The position numbers and the translations under genes are program-made. From NCBI RefSeq assembly GCF_031454155.1, contig NZ_JAVDQG010000002.1, forward strand, positions 434,001 to 498,000: a stretch of 64,000 nt of DNA, read 5' to 3'. The number at the start of each line of letters is the position of its first letter. Position 1 is the stretch's first letter. Below are positions 1 through 8,661 of this stretch, one piece after another. This stretch comes from Desmospora profundinema. Its GTDB lineage: Bacteria > Bacillota > Bacilli > Thermoactinomycetales > DSM-45169. The notes under the pieces are model-generated. The model worked only from the letters and a program-made list of their open reading frames with translations. It was not told the DNA's origin and made no database searches.

Positions 1-2318
1 ACCAGGAGGGGAACACCGGCCACTTCCCGCACCGAATCCGCAAGGTTAGCTCCTTCCATTTGGTTTAGTTTGGCGCGAAGGGATTCGTTTTCCCGGCTGA
101 GCTCCTTAATTCGGCCTTGCAGCCCTTCCACCCGATCTACCACTTCAGCCGGTTGGGTTTTTAAACGGTCGGCAGCCTGGTGCAACTGATCCAGTTGTTC
201 TTCCAAATGACGATAGGCGTGGCGACCGGTGACCGCTTCTACCCGCCGGGTGCCGGATCCGATCCCGCTTTCGGCCACCAGTTTAAACAACCCGATTTCC
301 CCGGTTTGCTGCACATGGGTACCCCCGCACAACTCCAGGCTGTAATCCCCAACCCGGACTACACGAACCACGTCTCCATACTTTTCCCCGAACAAAGCCA
401 TCGCACCCATCGCTTTGGCTTCCGCCAGGGATTTTTCAAATGTCTCGACCGGAATGTTGGCCCAGATCTGTCGATTGACCCGTTCTTCCACTTCCCGCTT
501 CTGATCCGGTGTCATTCCCTCGATGTGGGTAAAGTCAAAGCGGAGCCGATCCGGCGCTACCAACGAACCCGCCTGATTGACGTGATTTCCCAACACTTCT
601 TTCAAGGCCTGGTGCAACAAGTGGGTGGCTGTATGGTTTTTAATCACGCCTTGCCGGTACGTGTGATGGATCCGGGCGGTCGCATCGTCTCCCAGGGCAA
701 GGGTTCCCTCCAAAACCGTCACATAGTGAATATGTTCCCCTTTTGGCCCTTTTTTTACATCGTCAACCCGCAATCGGGCTCGGGAAGTGTGAATTTCACC
801 CTGATCCCCCACCTGACCGCCGCTTTCGGCGTAAAATGGCGTCTCCTCCAACACAACCTGGGCTTGTGTACCCTCACCCACTACATCGACGATGCGATTG
901 TCGTGGATGATGGCGGCAATCCGGGTTTGTTTCTCCTCTTCTCCATAACCGACAAAGGTGCTCTCCACATTCAGTTCGGACAGCGCTCCTCCTTGCACCT
1001 GCATGCTGCCGGCCTCCTGCCGAGCCCCGCGGGCACGCTCCCGCTGTTCGGCCATGGCAGCTTCAAAGCCTTCCTTATCCACCGTCAGTCCGTGTTCCCG
1101 GGCAAAATCCTCCGTCAGATCCACCGGGAATCCATACGTATCATACAGGGTGAAGGCATCCCGTCCGGTGATTTGGGTTTTTCCACGCTCTTTCAGTTCC
1201 GCCACGCGATTTTCCAGGATCAACAGCCCTTCAGACAGTGTCTCCAGAAACCGCTCTTCCTCTCCACGAATCACTTTTTCGATGAAGTCCCGTTTCTCAT
1301 CGGGTTCGGGATAAAACTCCTTCATCGCATCGGCCACCACACCCGTTAAGCGGTACAGGAATGCACGTTCCACCCCGAGCGTACGGGCATAACGGACAGC
1401 CCGACGCAGCAGTCGGCGGAGTACATATCCACGCCCCTCATTGGAGGGGAGCGGACCGTCTGCGATGGCAAACACCAATGTACGGACATGATCGGCAATC
1501 ACCTTTAGTGCCGTATCAATCGATTCGCTTTCCCCATAGGTGACGCCGGCTTCTTTCGCCGCTGCTTGGATAATGGGTTGAAACAGGTCGGTATCGAAAT
1601 TGGTCGGAACGTCCTGCATCACCGACGCCATCCGTTCCAACCCCATGCCGGTATCGATGTTTTTGTTGGGCAGGGGGGTATAGCTGCCGTCAGGGTTGTG
1701 GTTGTACTGGGAGAACACCAGATTCCAGACTTCAAGATAACGGGCATTTTCCCCGCCGGGATAACACTCTGGATCCGACTCGTCTCCGTATTCCTTCCCC
1801 CGATCGTAGAAGATCTCGGAGTTGGGTCCGCACGGCCCTTCCCCAATGTCCCAGAAGTTTTCTTCCAGCTTGACGATCCGCTCCGCCGGAATACCGACCT
1901 GTTCATTCCAAATACGAAAGGCTTCATCATCCTCAGGATGGATGGTAATCGACAACCGTTCTGGGTCCAACCCGAGCCAGCGGGAATCCGTCAAGAGCTC
2001 CCATGCCCACAAAATGGCTTCTTCCTTAAAATAATCCCCCACAGAAAAGTTGCCCAGCATTTCAAAAAAAGTCTGATGGCGGGCTGTGTAACCGACGTTT
2101 TCGATATCATCGGTCCGCATCGATTTTTGGGCGTTGACAATACGGGGATTCTCAGGAGTCACCCGTCCATCAAAATATTTCTTCAACGTTGCAACACCGC
2201 TATTGATCCACAACAGAGAAGGATCGTCCACTGGTACCAGGGAAGCGCTGGGCTCCACCCGGTGCCCTTTTTCCTTGAAAAAGTCCAGATATTTTTGTCT
2301 GATCTCATGTCCTCTCAT
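1..2318 (-). CDS. alaS: Alanine--tRNA ligase, 3' end cut by window edge
   Basis: Cytoplasmic class II synthetase that charges tRNA-Ala and clears mischarged Ser/Gly. The reading frame opens with [14 protein letters not shown], a typical AlaRS N-terminus. It carries the editing-domain motif HTATHLLH near residue 566 and CGGTH near residue 660, which together form the zinc-binding editing site. The window holds 772 codons; family members are about 875 residues, so roughly 100 C-terminal residues (C-Ala domain) lie outside. The ATG is preceded by AAGGAGG at 7-8 nt. A T-box leader directly upstream controls it. It sits downstream of the YrrI-like gene as in Bacillus. Identification is secure. Confidence 0.97.
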   Translation of the reverse strand, partial: MRGHEIRQKYLDFFKEKGHRVEPSASLVPVDDPSLLWINSGVATLKKYFDGRVTPENPRIVNAQKSMRTDDIENVGYTARHQTFFEMLGNFSVGDYFKEEAILWAWELLTDSRWLGLDPERLSITIHPEDDEAFRIWNEQVGIPAERIVKLEENFWDIGEGPCGPNSEIFYDRGKEYGDESDPECYPGGENARYLEVWNLVFSQYNHNPDGSYTPLPNKNIDTGMGLERMASVMQDVPTNFDTDLFQPIIQAAAKEAGVTYGESESIDTALKVIADHVRTLVFAIADGPLPSNEGRGYVLRRLLRRAVRYARTLGVERAFLYRLTGVVADAMKEFYPEPDEKRDFIEKVIRGEEERFLETLSEGLLILENRVAELKERGKTQITGRDAFTLYDTYGFPVDLTEDFAREHGLTVDKEGFEAAMAEQRERARGARQEAGSMQVQGGALSELNVESTFVGYGEEEKQTRIAAIIHDNRIVDVVGEGTQAQVVLEETPFYAESGGQVGDQGEIHTSRARLRVDDVKKGPKGEHIHYVTVLEGTLALGDDATARIHHTYRQGVIKNHTATHLLHQALKEVLGNHVNQAGSLVAPDRLRFDFTHIEGMTPDQKREVEERVNRQIWANIPVETFEKSLAEAKAMGAMALFGEKYGDVVRVVRVGDYSLELCGGTHVQQTGEIGLFKLVAESGIGSGTRRVEAVTGRHAYRHLEEQLDQLHQAADRLKTQPAEVVDRVEGLQGRIKELSRENESLRAKLNQMEGANLADSVREVAGVPLL

Positions 2319-2385
2319 CACACATCCTCCTTATTTGGGCAAAGCCCCTCCAAATTGTCGTCCTGGAGCTTTTAAGTGCGAAAAC

Positions 2386-2651
2386 GAAAAAAACCTCCCA
2401 TCCCTGACAGGGACGAGAAGCTGTTTCCCGCGGTACCACCCCGAATTATCCTGCACGAAACGCGCAGAATCTCTTGGCCCCGATAACGGCGGGAATAACC
2501 GGCGGGCTTTTCACCCGCGCTCGAAAGCCGGCGTTCGGCGAACCGGGATCCCGAAAAGTCTCTCAGCCAAGGACTTTCCTCTCTGGCGGCAGTCCGTCCT
2601 ACTTCTGCTCTCTCATCGCGTTCACAGATTCATTTTACGCACCTGTATTCT
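2386..2651 (-). promoter_or_regulatory. T-box leader of alaS, specifier GCC (Ala)
   Basis: Read on the minus strand, the conserved T-box GGGGTGGTACCGCGGG lies at 2427-2442. It is followed by a 12-bp terminator stem with wobble pairs and a run of T (2386-2420). Stem I contains AGTA on its 5' side and the AGAGAG motif distally. GAGAGC pairs with GCTTTC just below the specifier loop, which puts the codon GCC at 2530-2532. Uncharged tRNA-Ala would favour the antiterminator and permit alaS transcription. Motifs are seen directly; ligand response follows from the family. Confidence 0.95.
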
Positions 2652-2657
2652 TTTTTT

Positions 2658-2686
2658 ATTATACAACGAACAACGATTACTTTAAA
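2658..2686 (-). promoter_or_regulatory. Probable promoter for the alaS T-box transcript
   Basis: On the minus strand a perfect TATAAT lies at 2658-2663, with a weak TTTAAA 17 bp upstream at 2681-2686. Transcription would start near 2651, just before T-box stem I. The promoter overlaps the last codons of the upstream membrane-protein gene. The -35 box is poor, so the call rests on the -10 and on position. Confidence 0.5.
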
Positions 2687-3768
2687 CCGGGTCCGCCCCC
2701 GTTTGTTCTCCTGGCCAGATGATCGACCGCGTGTTCCACGATCACTTTTGCCACCGCAAACAGGGGAACAGCTAAAATCAAGCCGATGATTCCCCCCAAC
2801 TCCCCTCCCACCAACAATGCGAAAATAATGAACAAAGGATGAAGATGCAGGGTTCGCCCCACAATCTGCGGGGAGAGAACATTGCCTTCCACCACTTGAA
2901 CCACCAAATTAACGATGATCACGGCAATCACCATCTCCGTGGATACCGACAGAGCGACTAAGATCGCGGGAATCGCTCCGAAAAACGGCCCCAGATAAGG
3001 GATGACATTAAATATGCCCACCATGACCGCCAACAGCAGTGCATAAGGTAAACCGATGATCAAATACCCGATATAGGCCAGCAGTCCCACCATCATGCAA
3101 ACCAGTAGCTGTCCCCGAATGTAATTACCCAGCGCTTCGTCCACATCCCGAAAGAGGCGAAGCACTTCCTTGCGCCGCCGCACCGGCAACATGGTAATCA
3201 GCGTTTTTTCGATCACATCCACGTCTTTCAGCATATAGAAAGCCAAAAACGGCACAATGACAACGATAAACAATTGGTTGACCGTCGAACCCAGTGAGGT
3301 CATCAGATTGCCCACGCCATCGGTGATAAAGGCTTCCAAGCGATCCAACGCTTGTTCTACGCCTTCCCGTACACTCTCAGGGAGGGAATCCTTGCTGTGG
3401 TTGTACTGTTCAATCCAAGACTGCACCTGACGATTCCACTCCGGAAAGTGTTCAATCAACTCCTTCAGCTGCATGCTGAACAGGGGGACCAGGTTGGTAA
3501 TGATGACGGCAACGGCGGCAATGAACAACGAATAGATCAACAGAACGGACAAGGAACGGGGAAAACCCCTCTCCGCCAATATGTTTACAATCGGGTTTAA
3601 TAAATAAGAAATGATGACCGCCACCAAAAAGGGGCCCAACACCGCTTTCAGGAACGAAAACACTCCCTGCAACAACGGTTGGATCTGTACCAAAAGAAAT
3701 AAAATGGCCAACGACACCAAAATGAGCACCGCTCTCCCCAACAGCCGGTTCTGTGTGATCCGATCCAC
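2677..3768 (-). CDS. AI-2E family transporter (YrrI-like membrane protein)
   Basis: A 363-residue polytopic membrane protein of the AI-2E exporter/TqsA/PerM family. About eight hydrophobic segments are visible, with a long soluble, charged loop around residues 90-150 and the C-terminal pattern LGPFFGAIPAILVAL typical of the family. Substrates vary and are mostly unproven; some members act as ion antiporters. The start is GTG, chosen because GGAGG lies 7 nt upstream. The gene directly precedes the alaS T-box, as yrrI does in Bacillus subtilis, and its 3' end contains the alaS promoter. Family assignment is firm; substrate is unknown. Confidence 0.88.
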   Translation of the reverse strand: MDRITQNRLLGRAVLILVSLAILFLLVQIQPLLQGVFSFLKAVLGPFLVAVIISYLLNPIVNILAERGFPRSLSVLLIYSLFIAAVAVIITNLVPLFSMQLKELIEHFPEWNRQVQSWIEQYNHSKDSLPESVREGVEQALDRLEAFITDGVGNLMTSLGSTVNQLFIVVIVPFLAFYMLKDVDVIEKTLITMLPVRRRKEVLRLFRDVDEALGNYIRGQLLVCMMVGLLAYIGYLIIGLPYALLLAVMVGIFNVIPYLGPFFGAIPAILVALSVSTEMVIAVIIVNLVVQVVEGNVLSPQIVGRTLHLHPLFIIFALLVGGELGGIIGLILAVPLFAVAKVIVEHAVDHLARRTNGGGPGLK

Positions 3769-3837
3769 ACTCCCACCTCCCTCCCCTTCACCATCAGTAT
3801 AGTACGGGCTCTCCCCCTTTTATGTGTCCAACCATGT

Positions 3838-3890
3838 ACTTGCCGCACAAGTCATGTTTCGCCTGGGTCGTTTCGCTCTCGGGTCTCACT
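3838..3890 (-). repeat. Degenerate copy of the dispersed-repeat core
   Basis: On the minus strand this stretch reads GAGACCC...GCGA...GACTTGTGC, a decayed version of the core found in the adjacent element and at 8.5, 24.5 and 52.3 kb. It abuts the next element directly, so two copies may be arranged in tandem. Confidence 0.45.
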
Positions 3891-4066
3891 AGTGTCTGTC
3901 TGGTAATTCAATTTTCCGCAAAAAGGCGGAGAGCCTTTGCACTCATAGAGCACAAGTCTCGCCTAGGTCACTTCGTTCCCGGTCTCGCTATGCGCTTTTT
4001 GCAACGAAACGAAGACAGCCATACCAACCCGGGATCTCGCCCTACGGATTTATTAGACACGTCCTA
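3891..4066 (-). repeat. MITE-like dispersed element (copy A)
   Basis: A non-coding element of about 176 bp. Read on the minus strand it starts AGGACGTGTCTAATAAATCC and ends in the complement of AGTGTCTGTCTGGTAATTCA, imperfect terminal inverted repeats of the same kind as the copy at 57.1 kb. From its left end to about position 80 it is nearly identical to that copy. It contains the long core (GCGAGACC, GTGACC, GCGAGACTTGTGCT). No open reading frame is present. Confidence 0.8.
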
Positions 4067-4097
4067 AAAAAACACCCTCCGGTTAAACCGGAGGGTG
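4066..4097 (-). terminator. Rho-independent terminator of the recD2-to-small-ORF run
   Basis: On the minus strand, CACCCTCCGG/CCGGAGGGTG forms a 10-bp perfect stem with a short loop, followed by seven T. It lies 40 bp after the stop of the 70-residue gene and ends that minus-strand run. Confidence 0.9.
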
Positions 4098-4136
4098 AAG
4101 ACGGGAAAGAATGGTAAACGCGCCGGTTCAATGACG

Positions 4137-4349
4137 TCAGCGAGCGAAACGGCGGATCAGACCACGTCCGTATGCCACGGAAACGACACGCATCAGACCC
4201 AGATTTCGGAGCACATTCTTTAACCAGCGCGGCTGGTTATGACCGTTCAGCATTCGCATCAAACGGTCTGCCCCATGTTGTTTACGTCCGCCAAACATTA
4301 CAGCGACTGCGGAACCGATCAAAAGTGTGGACAAAACGGATCGTCTCAT
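4137..4349 (-). CDS. Small basic membrane-associated protein, function unknown
   Basis: A 70-residue protein with an N-terminal hydrophobic stretch (about residues 5-20) followed by an Arg-rich tail with a second, weaker apolar segment. AAGGGGG lies upstream of the ATG. It is the last gene before a strong terminator and follows the zinc-ribbon and PRC-barrel genes on the same strand, so it is probably co-transcribed. I recognise no family. The shape suggests a single-span inner-membrane protein. Confidence 0.65.
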   Translation of the reverse strand: MRRSVLSTLLIGSAVAVMFGGRKQHGADRLMRMLNGHNQPRWLKNVLRNLGLMRVVSVAYGRGLIRRFAR

Positions 4350-4373
4350 GGGTCAGTCCCCCTTGCGGAAGGT

Positions 4374-4571
4374 TTACATCGAAACCGAATCCTGACCGGT
4401 TTCCAAAAACAGGTCGTCCAGAGAGCTTAAACTCCCGTCTTCCTCCACCTGATACACGGAAGTGATTGTTCCATCAACAACGTGGCATTCAATAAAACAA
4501 CCCCAGCAATAATACTGATGGGTGCCAACACGGCCCATGTCGTGGGAGTTGCAGTTGGGACAGCGAAGCAT
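4374..4571 (-). CDS. Small zinc-ribbon-like protein
   Basis: A 65-residue protein with two Cys pairs, CPNC at residues 4-7 and CWGC at 22-25, spaced as in a single zinc ribbon, followed by an acidic tail. Such proteins bind zinc structurally and often contact nucleic acid, but nothing here proves that. The ATG lies 15 bp after the PRC-barrel stop codon, and the Shine-Dalgarno (GTAGGG) is weak, so translation may be coupled. No firm family name. Confidence 0.72.
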   Translation of the reverse strand: MLRCPNCNSHDMGRVGTHQYYCWGCFIECHVVDGTITSVYQVEEDGSLSSLDDLFLETGQDSVSM

Positions 4572-4586
4572 CGGGCAACCCTACTT

Positions 4587-5081
4587 TCACAACAGGTTGG
4601 AGTGCCCGTCGTCGGCGATCAACACATCCTCTCCCCATGTTAGGGGAGTTTGGGGCCGGATCACTTTTCGACCCTCCATCAGATCGTTGAAAAAGCCTTC
4701 GGACAACTCGTACCCCCACAGGGTTCCCAAATCATGGCCCAAATAGACCTCTTCCACCATTCCCAACTGGCTTCCGTCCGCCATTAGGACCGTTCTCCCC
4801 TTTAGCTTCGACTGCCCTGTTAACAAGCCGACCCACTTTTCCGCCTGTAAATCCAATGGACGGATATCCTTCTCATGGTTTGCGATGACCGCATCTTCCC
4901 CCAATGAGCGGATGTCGGCGGCAGGAAGGTATTTCCCCCGCTTCATCCACCCCTTCGCCTCCACCAACAAGCCCTGAAACTGCTGGTTTCGGTCAAATAA
5001 TACGTCACGAACGGCGCCCAGTCTCTTTCCCGTACTCACATGGATGATCGGCAAGCCGATGATATCCTGTGATTTGCGCAA
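4587..5081 (-). CDS. PRC-barrel domain protein (YrrD-like)
   Basis: 164 residues with two PRC-barrel-like halves: residues 1-75 (IGLPIIHVSTGKRLGAVRDV) and about 90-150 (RTVLMADGSQLGMVEEVYL). PRC barrels occur in RimM and photosynthetic H subunits and bind proteins or RNA. In Bacillus subtilis the homologous yrrD also lies beside recD2. The start is TTG with AAGGAG 10 nt upstream; the overlapping ATG is out of frame. Probably co-transcribed from recD2. Its role is unknown. Confidence 0.85.
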   Translation of the reverse strand: MRKSQDIIGLPIIHVSTGKRLGAVRDVLFDRNQQFQGLLVEAKGWMKRGKYLPAADIRSLGEDAVIANHEKDIRPLDLQAEKWVGLLTGQSKLKGRTVLMADGSQLGMVEEVYLGHDLGTLWGYELSEGFFNDLMEGRKVIRPQTPLTWGEDVLIADDGHSNLL

Positions 5082-5148
5082 GGAACATCAACTCCTTCCG
5101 CTGTCCTTAGTATGGGAAAGAACGGGCCTTCTCCATCCTGGGGGATGC

Positions 5149-7404
5149 TTACCATTCCCGCTGCATCAGTTCCACCAGCTGACTGTTCCGTTCCGCCCTC
5201 TCTTTTTGCCGGATACCATGATGAAGGGCTTCTTTTTCTCCGCACAAAATCAAATAGGATTTACTGCGTGTCACACCCGTATAGATTAAGTTTCGTTGCA
5301 ACATCCGCCGATAGGCCGTCAACAAAGGCAAGATCACAATGGCAAACTCGGAGCCCTGCGCCTTATGAACAGAGCAGGCGTATGCCAAGCCAATCTGGTT
5401 TAACTGGCTTCGCTTGTAAGGAATCTCCTGGCGGTCAAACTGTACCCATAAAACCGGATCGTCGTTGGACGCTTTTTCATCAATGGCTGTGATCATGCCC
5501 ATGTCGCCGTTATAGACAGGATGTTCGCTGTGATTAACCAGCTGCAACACCTTGTCGCCACCCCGGAATACGGTTTCCCCCCAGGCGATCTCTTTTTTCC
5601 CCTCCCCGGGCGGATTGATCGATTCCTGAATCGCTTCATTAATCCGATTCACACCGGCGGGACCTTTGTAAATGGGGGCCAGCACCTGTACGTCGAACAG
5701 TGTATAACCACGGTTGACCGCTTCCGTATAGGTCTTCAGGATCACATCCACCGCCTGATCCCGTTTGCATGGAAAAAACCGGCGGTCCGGCAACTTGTCC
5801 ATCAAGTCGGACGGCATCTCTCCCCGTTTCAGTTCGTGTGCCAGCCGGATGATGGAAGATCCTTCCTCCTGGCGGTAGATCTCCGTCAGCTCCACTCTTG
5901 GGATGGCCTTCACCTCCAACAGATTTTGCAGGACCTTGCCGGGACCCACCGACGGCAGCTGATCATCGTCCCCCACCAGAATCACCTGCATATTTTGATG
6001 CACCGCCCGGAACAGCTGGTTGGCCAACCAGACATCCAGCATCGACACTTCGTCCACAATCAACAGGCTGCCTTCTATGGGGTGATCCTGATCCCGCTCA
6101 AAAAAGTCCCCTTTCCATCCCAGCAGGCGGTGGATCGTCATTGCCGGAATCCCGGTGGCTTCGGACATCCGTTTGGCGGCACGGCCAGTGGGTGCCGCCA
6201 AACGGATGGGATAAGGCTTCTCAGAGTTCTCGTAATCCTTGGGATCCAGGGAACACTCGTGCAGGCGGGCAAACAGATGGCAAATCCCCCGTATGACTGT
6301 CGTTTTCCCTGTGCCGGGACCCCCTGTTAAAATCATCAGAGGGGAGTCAACCGCGGTGGTCATTGCCTCCCGCTGCTTATCCGCGTAGGCAACACCCAAT
6401 TCCTCCTCCACTTCTCCCACGGCCTGGAACAATTCTTTGGCGGGTGTGGGATCCATCGGCCGCTCCAGCCATTCCCGCACCCGCATCGCCACCCCGTGCT
6501 CGGCAAAAAAGAGGGATGGTAAGTACAACTTGCCGTGGTCATCGATTAAACGTTCCTCATGCGCCATGATGTCCAACAACCTCTCCCGCTCCTCGGGAGG
6601 GAACCAGTCCCTGGCATGCGGATGTAACAACTGATCCACTTCAGCATTTAATTGCTCCATGGTTACAAACACATGGCCATGGGAGAGGGAGGCTTCCCGC
6701 AACGCAAAGATCGCCGCCGCCTGAAACCGCTCCGGAGCATCGAGAGCCAGGCCGGTCTGACGGGCGATTTCATCCGCCCGCCGAAATCCGACACCCTCCA
6801 CTTCCTCAATCATGCGGTAAGGATTTTGCTTCACCACCTGAATGGTGGATTCCTTATAGGTTTGAACCACTTTGAGAGCAATCGCCGGTCCCATACCGAA
6901 CTGATACAGATAGACCAGCGCCTGTTCCAACGCATGGTGTTCCCGCAAACTGTCGGCGATCGTTTCCGCCCGAGCAGCGGTCACTCCAGGCACCTCAGCC
7001 AGCACCTCCGGCCGGGCGGCCGCTTTTTCCAATGCATTCTCACCCAGGTGTTCCACGATCTTTTCCGCCGTCTTCTTGCCCACTCCGGGAAAGAGGCCGC
7101 TGGATAAATACTTGGCTACCGCTTCCCGGGTGCGGGGCAGCTCCTTTTTCATATGGCGGACCTGGTATTGTCGTCCATAACGGGGATGTTCCATCCATTC
7201 CCCGTGTACGATCACGGTTTCGTCGGGATGGGGGCGCATCATGTTGCCGACCACCACAATCTCGTCGGTATCCAGCTCTTCCGTGGTCTCCGTCACCTGC
7301 ATCAAGAAGACCCCGTACTGATTCTCTTCGTTATAAAAAATCTCCTGAACCAGTGAGCCCTTTAACCATTGCTCCCGGAACAGGTCCAATCCGGGTTGTT
7401 CCAT
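5149..7404 (-). CDS. recD2: ATP-dependent DNA helicase RecD2
   Basis: SF1B 5'-3' helicase of the RecD2/YrrC type, involved in fork and mismatch-linked repair, acting without RecBC. Visible in order: N-terminal OB-like region, helix-hairpin-helix (FPGVGKKTAEKI, about residue 105), Walker A GGPGTGKT near 358, Walker B LLIVDEVSMLD near 448, and a C-terminal SF1 motif YACSVHKAQGSEF near 676. I place the start at the ATG at 7404 (751 residues) because AGGGGTG precedes it; an in-frame GTG at 7470 would add 22 residues, but it overlaps a possible -10 box. Length fits the family. Confidence 0.95.
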   Translation of the reverse strand: MEQPGLDLFREQWLKGSLVQEIFYNEENQYGVFLMQVTETTEELDTDEIVVVGNMMRPHPDETVIVHGEWMEHPRYGRQYQVRHMKKELPRTREAVAKYLSSGLFPGVGKKTAEKIVEHLGENALEKAAARPEVLAEVPGVTAARAETIADSLREHHALEQALVYLYQFGMGPAIALKVVQTYKESTIQVVKQNPYRMIEEVEGVGFRRADEIARQTGLALDAPERFQAAAIFALREASLSHGHVFVTMEQLNAEVDQLLHPHARDWFPPEERERLLDIMAHEERLIDDHGKLYLPSLFFAEHGVAMRVREWLERPMDPTPAKELFQAVGEVEEELGVAYADKQREAMTTAVDSPLMILTGGPGTGKTTVIRGICHLFARLHECSLDPKDYENSEKPYPIRLAAPTGRAAKRMSEATGIPAMTIHRLLGWKGDFFERDQDHPIEGSLLIVDEVSMLDVWLANQLFRAVHQNMQVILVGDDDQLPSVGPGKVLQNLLEVKAIPRVELTEIYRQEEGSSIIRLAHELKRGEMPSDLMDKLPDRRFFPCKRDQAVDVILKTYTEAVNRGYTLFDVQVLAPIYKGPAGVNRINEAIQESINPPGEGKKEIAWGETVFRGGDKVLQLVNHSEHPVYNGDMGMITAIDEKASNDDPVLWVQFDRQEIPYKRSQLNQIGLAYACSVHKAQGSEFAIVILPLLTAYRRMLQRNLIYTGVTRSKSYLILCGEKEALHHGIRQKERAERNSQLVELMQREW

Positions 7405-7527
7405 CCCATACACCCCTGCCGATCTGGTGTTCTCTTTTCCAGTATAGAGGGAAACGACAGTGGAATCCACGAAAAAGAGGGGGCAATCGGAAGAAAAATG
7501 AGGAGAACCCTCATTCTTGTGAAGCCA

Positions 7528-7565
7528 TTGACAACAATCTGATTACGTAATAATATATTTTTACG
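7528..7565 (+). promoter_or_regulatory. Promoter with overlapping inverted-repeat operator
   Basis: A consensus TTGACA at 7528-7533 and TAATAT at 7551-7556 are separated by 17 bp. CGTAA (7546-7550) and TTACG (7561-7565) form a perfect inverted repeat with a 10-bp spacer that encloses the -10 box. This is the layout expected for autorepression by the ArsR-type regulator encoded 30 bp downstream. The operator role is inference. Confidence 0.6.
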
Positions 7566-7594
7566 AAACACATCTATATTATGGAGTGACCGGG

Positions 7595-8179
7595 ATGCCC
7601 GATATTTTGGAAACCTACCGCGTAGAAAGTGCCGAACAAGCCGCTCAGCTTCTCCATCCCTTAAGAGGGGAGATCCTCTCCCGTCTGACACAGCCGGCTT
7701 CCGCCACGGAAGTGGCACGGGAGTTGGGAGAGCCGCCGCAACGGATCAATTATCACATGAAAGCACTGGAAAAAGCGGGTCTGGTCCAACGTGCCGGAAC
7801 CCGTCAAATCAAGAACCTGGTAGAAGTCTTGTACCTGGCCATCGCCCGTACATACATCCTGTCCGACACCCTCGGCCTGGGTGAGACAGAGCGAAAACGC
7901 CTCCGGGATCAACGTTCCCTCACCCATTTGTTGCACGTATCGGAACGGATCAAATCCGATACCATCCGTCTCCTGGACTATACCGACGAAGGCCGGGAGA
8001 TTCCCAGTGCTGCCTTGCACACCTCTGTCTGTCTTGCGGATGAGACGGAGAGAAAACAGTTCCTGGAGGAATATGTGGAGCTGGTACGCCGCCTGGCAGC
8101 CAAGTACCAGCGTGATGAAGGCACCCGGTACAACCTGACTCTTGCCGCATACCCTCAACCTGGAAAGGAGAGCGACTAG
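7595..8179 (+). CDS. ArsR-like winged-helix transcriptional regulator
   Basis: 194 residues. The N-terminal 90 residues form a winged helix of the ArsR/HTH_20 type: LLHPLRGEILSRL, then ATEVARELGEPPQRINYHMK as the recognition helix and GLVQRAGTR as the wing. The rest is helical and charged, possibly a ligand or dimerisation domain; no metal-binding CVC motif is visible. The ATG at 7595 is preferred over the GTG at 7586 because GGAG overlaps the GTG. It likely controls its own promoter and the small gene just downstream. The effector is unknown. Confidence 0.85.
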   Translation: MPDILETYRVESAEQAAQLLHPLRGEILSRLTQPASATEVARELGEPPQRINYHMKALEKAGLVQRAGTRQIKNLVEVLYLAIARTYILSDTLGLGETERKRLRDQRSLTHLLHVSERIKSDTIRLLDYTDEGREIPSAALHTSVCLADETERKQFLEEYVELVRRLAAKYQRDEGTRYNLTLAAYPQPGKESD

Positions 8180-8180
8180 A

Positions 8181-8420
8181 ATGGCCGAACATGAACGAAT
8201 CCAACCGATCATCGTGTGGGAAAGCCCTGATCAAACAAAAAGGGACCGTGATGAGACCGTTATTCCATTCCCGCTTCAAAAAGAAGAATCTGATCATGTT
8301 GTAAGGGTGATGGAAGTTCCCGGAACCCACCCATTGCGGATTACACAAGTCTCCTCAGGATTTGGCAGCCCCTCACAACCGAAAAGCAGCCTGAACACCC
8401 CCCTTGGAAAGGTTGCTTGA
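8181..8420 (+). CDS. Hypothetical protein downstream of the ArsR-like gene
   Basis: A 79-residue soluble, mixed-charge protein. Its ATG follows the regulator's stop codon by one base, and AGGAG lies 10 nt upstream inside the regulator gene, so the two are very probably co-translated. No transmembrane segment, Cys pair or known motif is seen. Function unknown; operon position suggests a link to whatever the regulator senses. Confidence 0.6.
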   Translation: MAEHERIQPIIVWESPDQTKRDRDETVIPFPLQKEESDHVVRVMEVPGTHPLRITQVSSGFGSPSQPKSSLNTPLGKVA

Positions 8421-8467
8421 TTAGACAAAAATGAGGGCCCCTTCTACCAGTAGTAACGATATTTTCT

Positions 8468-8597
8468 CTGGAGGGAGGCTTGGTTTTCCGAGTTGCCAAG
8501 CAAAGCGAGACCTGGAAACAGAGTGACCATGGCGAGACTTGTGCTGTGAAGTGCATGGGAACTTAAGACGAAAAAACCAAGCCGAGCGCCCCCTCCG
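8468..8597 (+). repeat. Dispersed element (copy B) forming a long hairpin
   Basis: Outer arms GGAGGG...GGCTTGGTTTT and AAAACCAAGCC...CCCTCC pair over 17 bp with a 7-nt bulge. They enclose the core GCGAGACC, GTGACC and GCGAGACTTGTGCT shared with copies at 3.9, 24.5 and 52.3 kb. It fills the gap ahead of clpP and carries no reading frame. Inverted terminal repeats of the GTGTCTG type are not visible here. Confidence 0.7.
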
Positions 8598-8661
8598 TGT
8601 AAAAGGCCAAGAAAACATACGCAACGTGACTGAATCGGGCTTTAAAAGGAGGAACCCTGCC

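Noticed and set aside
180-1349. 389-codon plus-strand frame across alaS
   Set aside because: It is antisense to a full-length AlaRS frame with all motifs; no ribosome site; no known domain.
3838-4066. CRISPR array
   Set aside because: Two related core copies are adjacent, but there are no regular short repeats with unique spacers and no cas genes.
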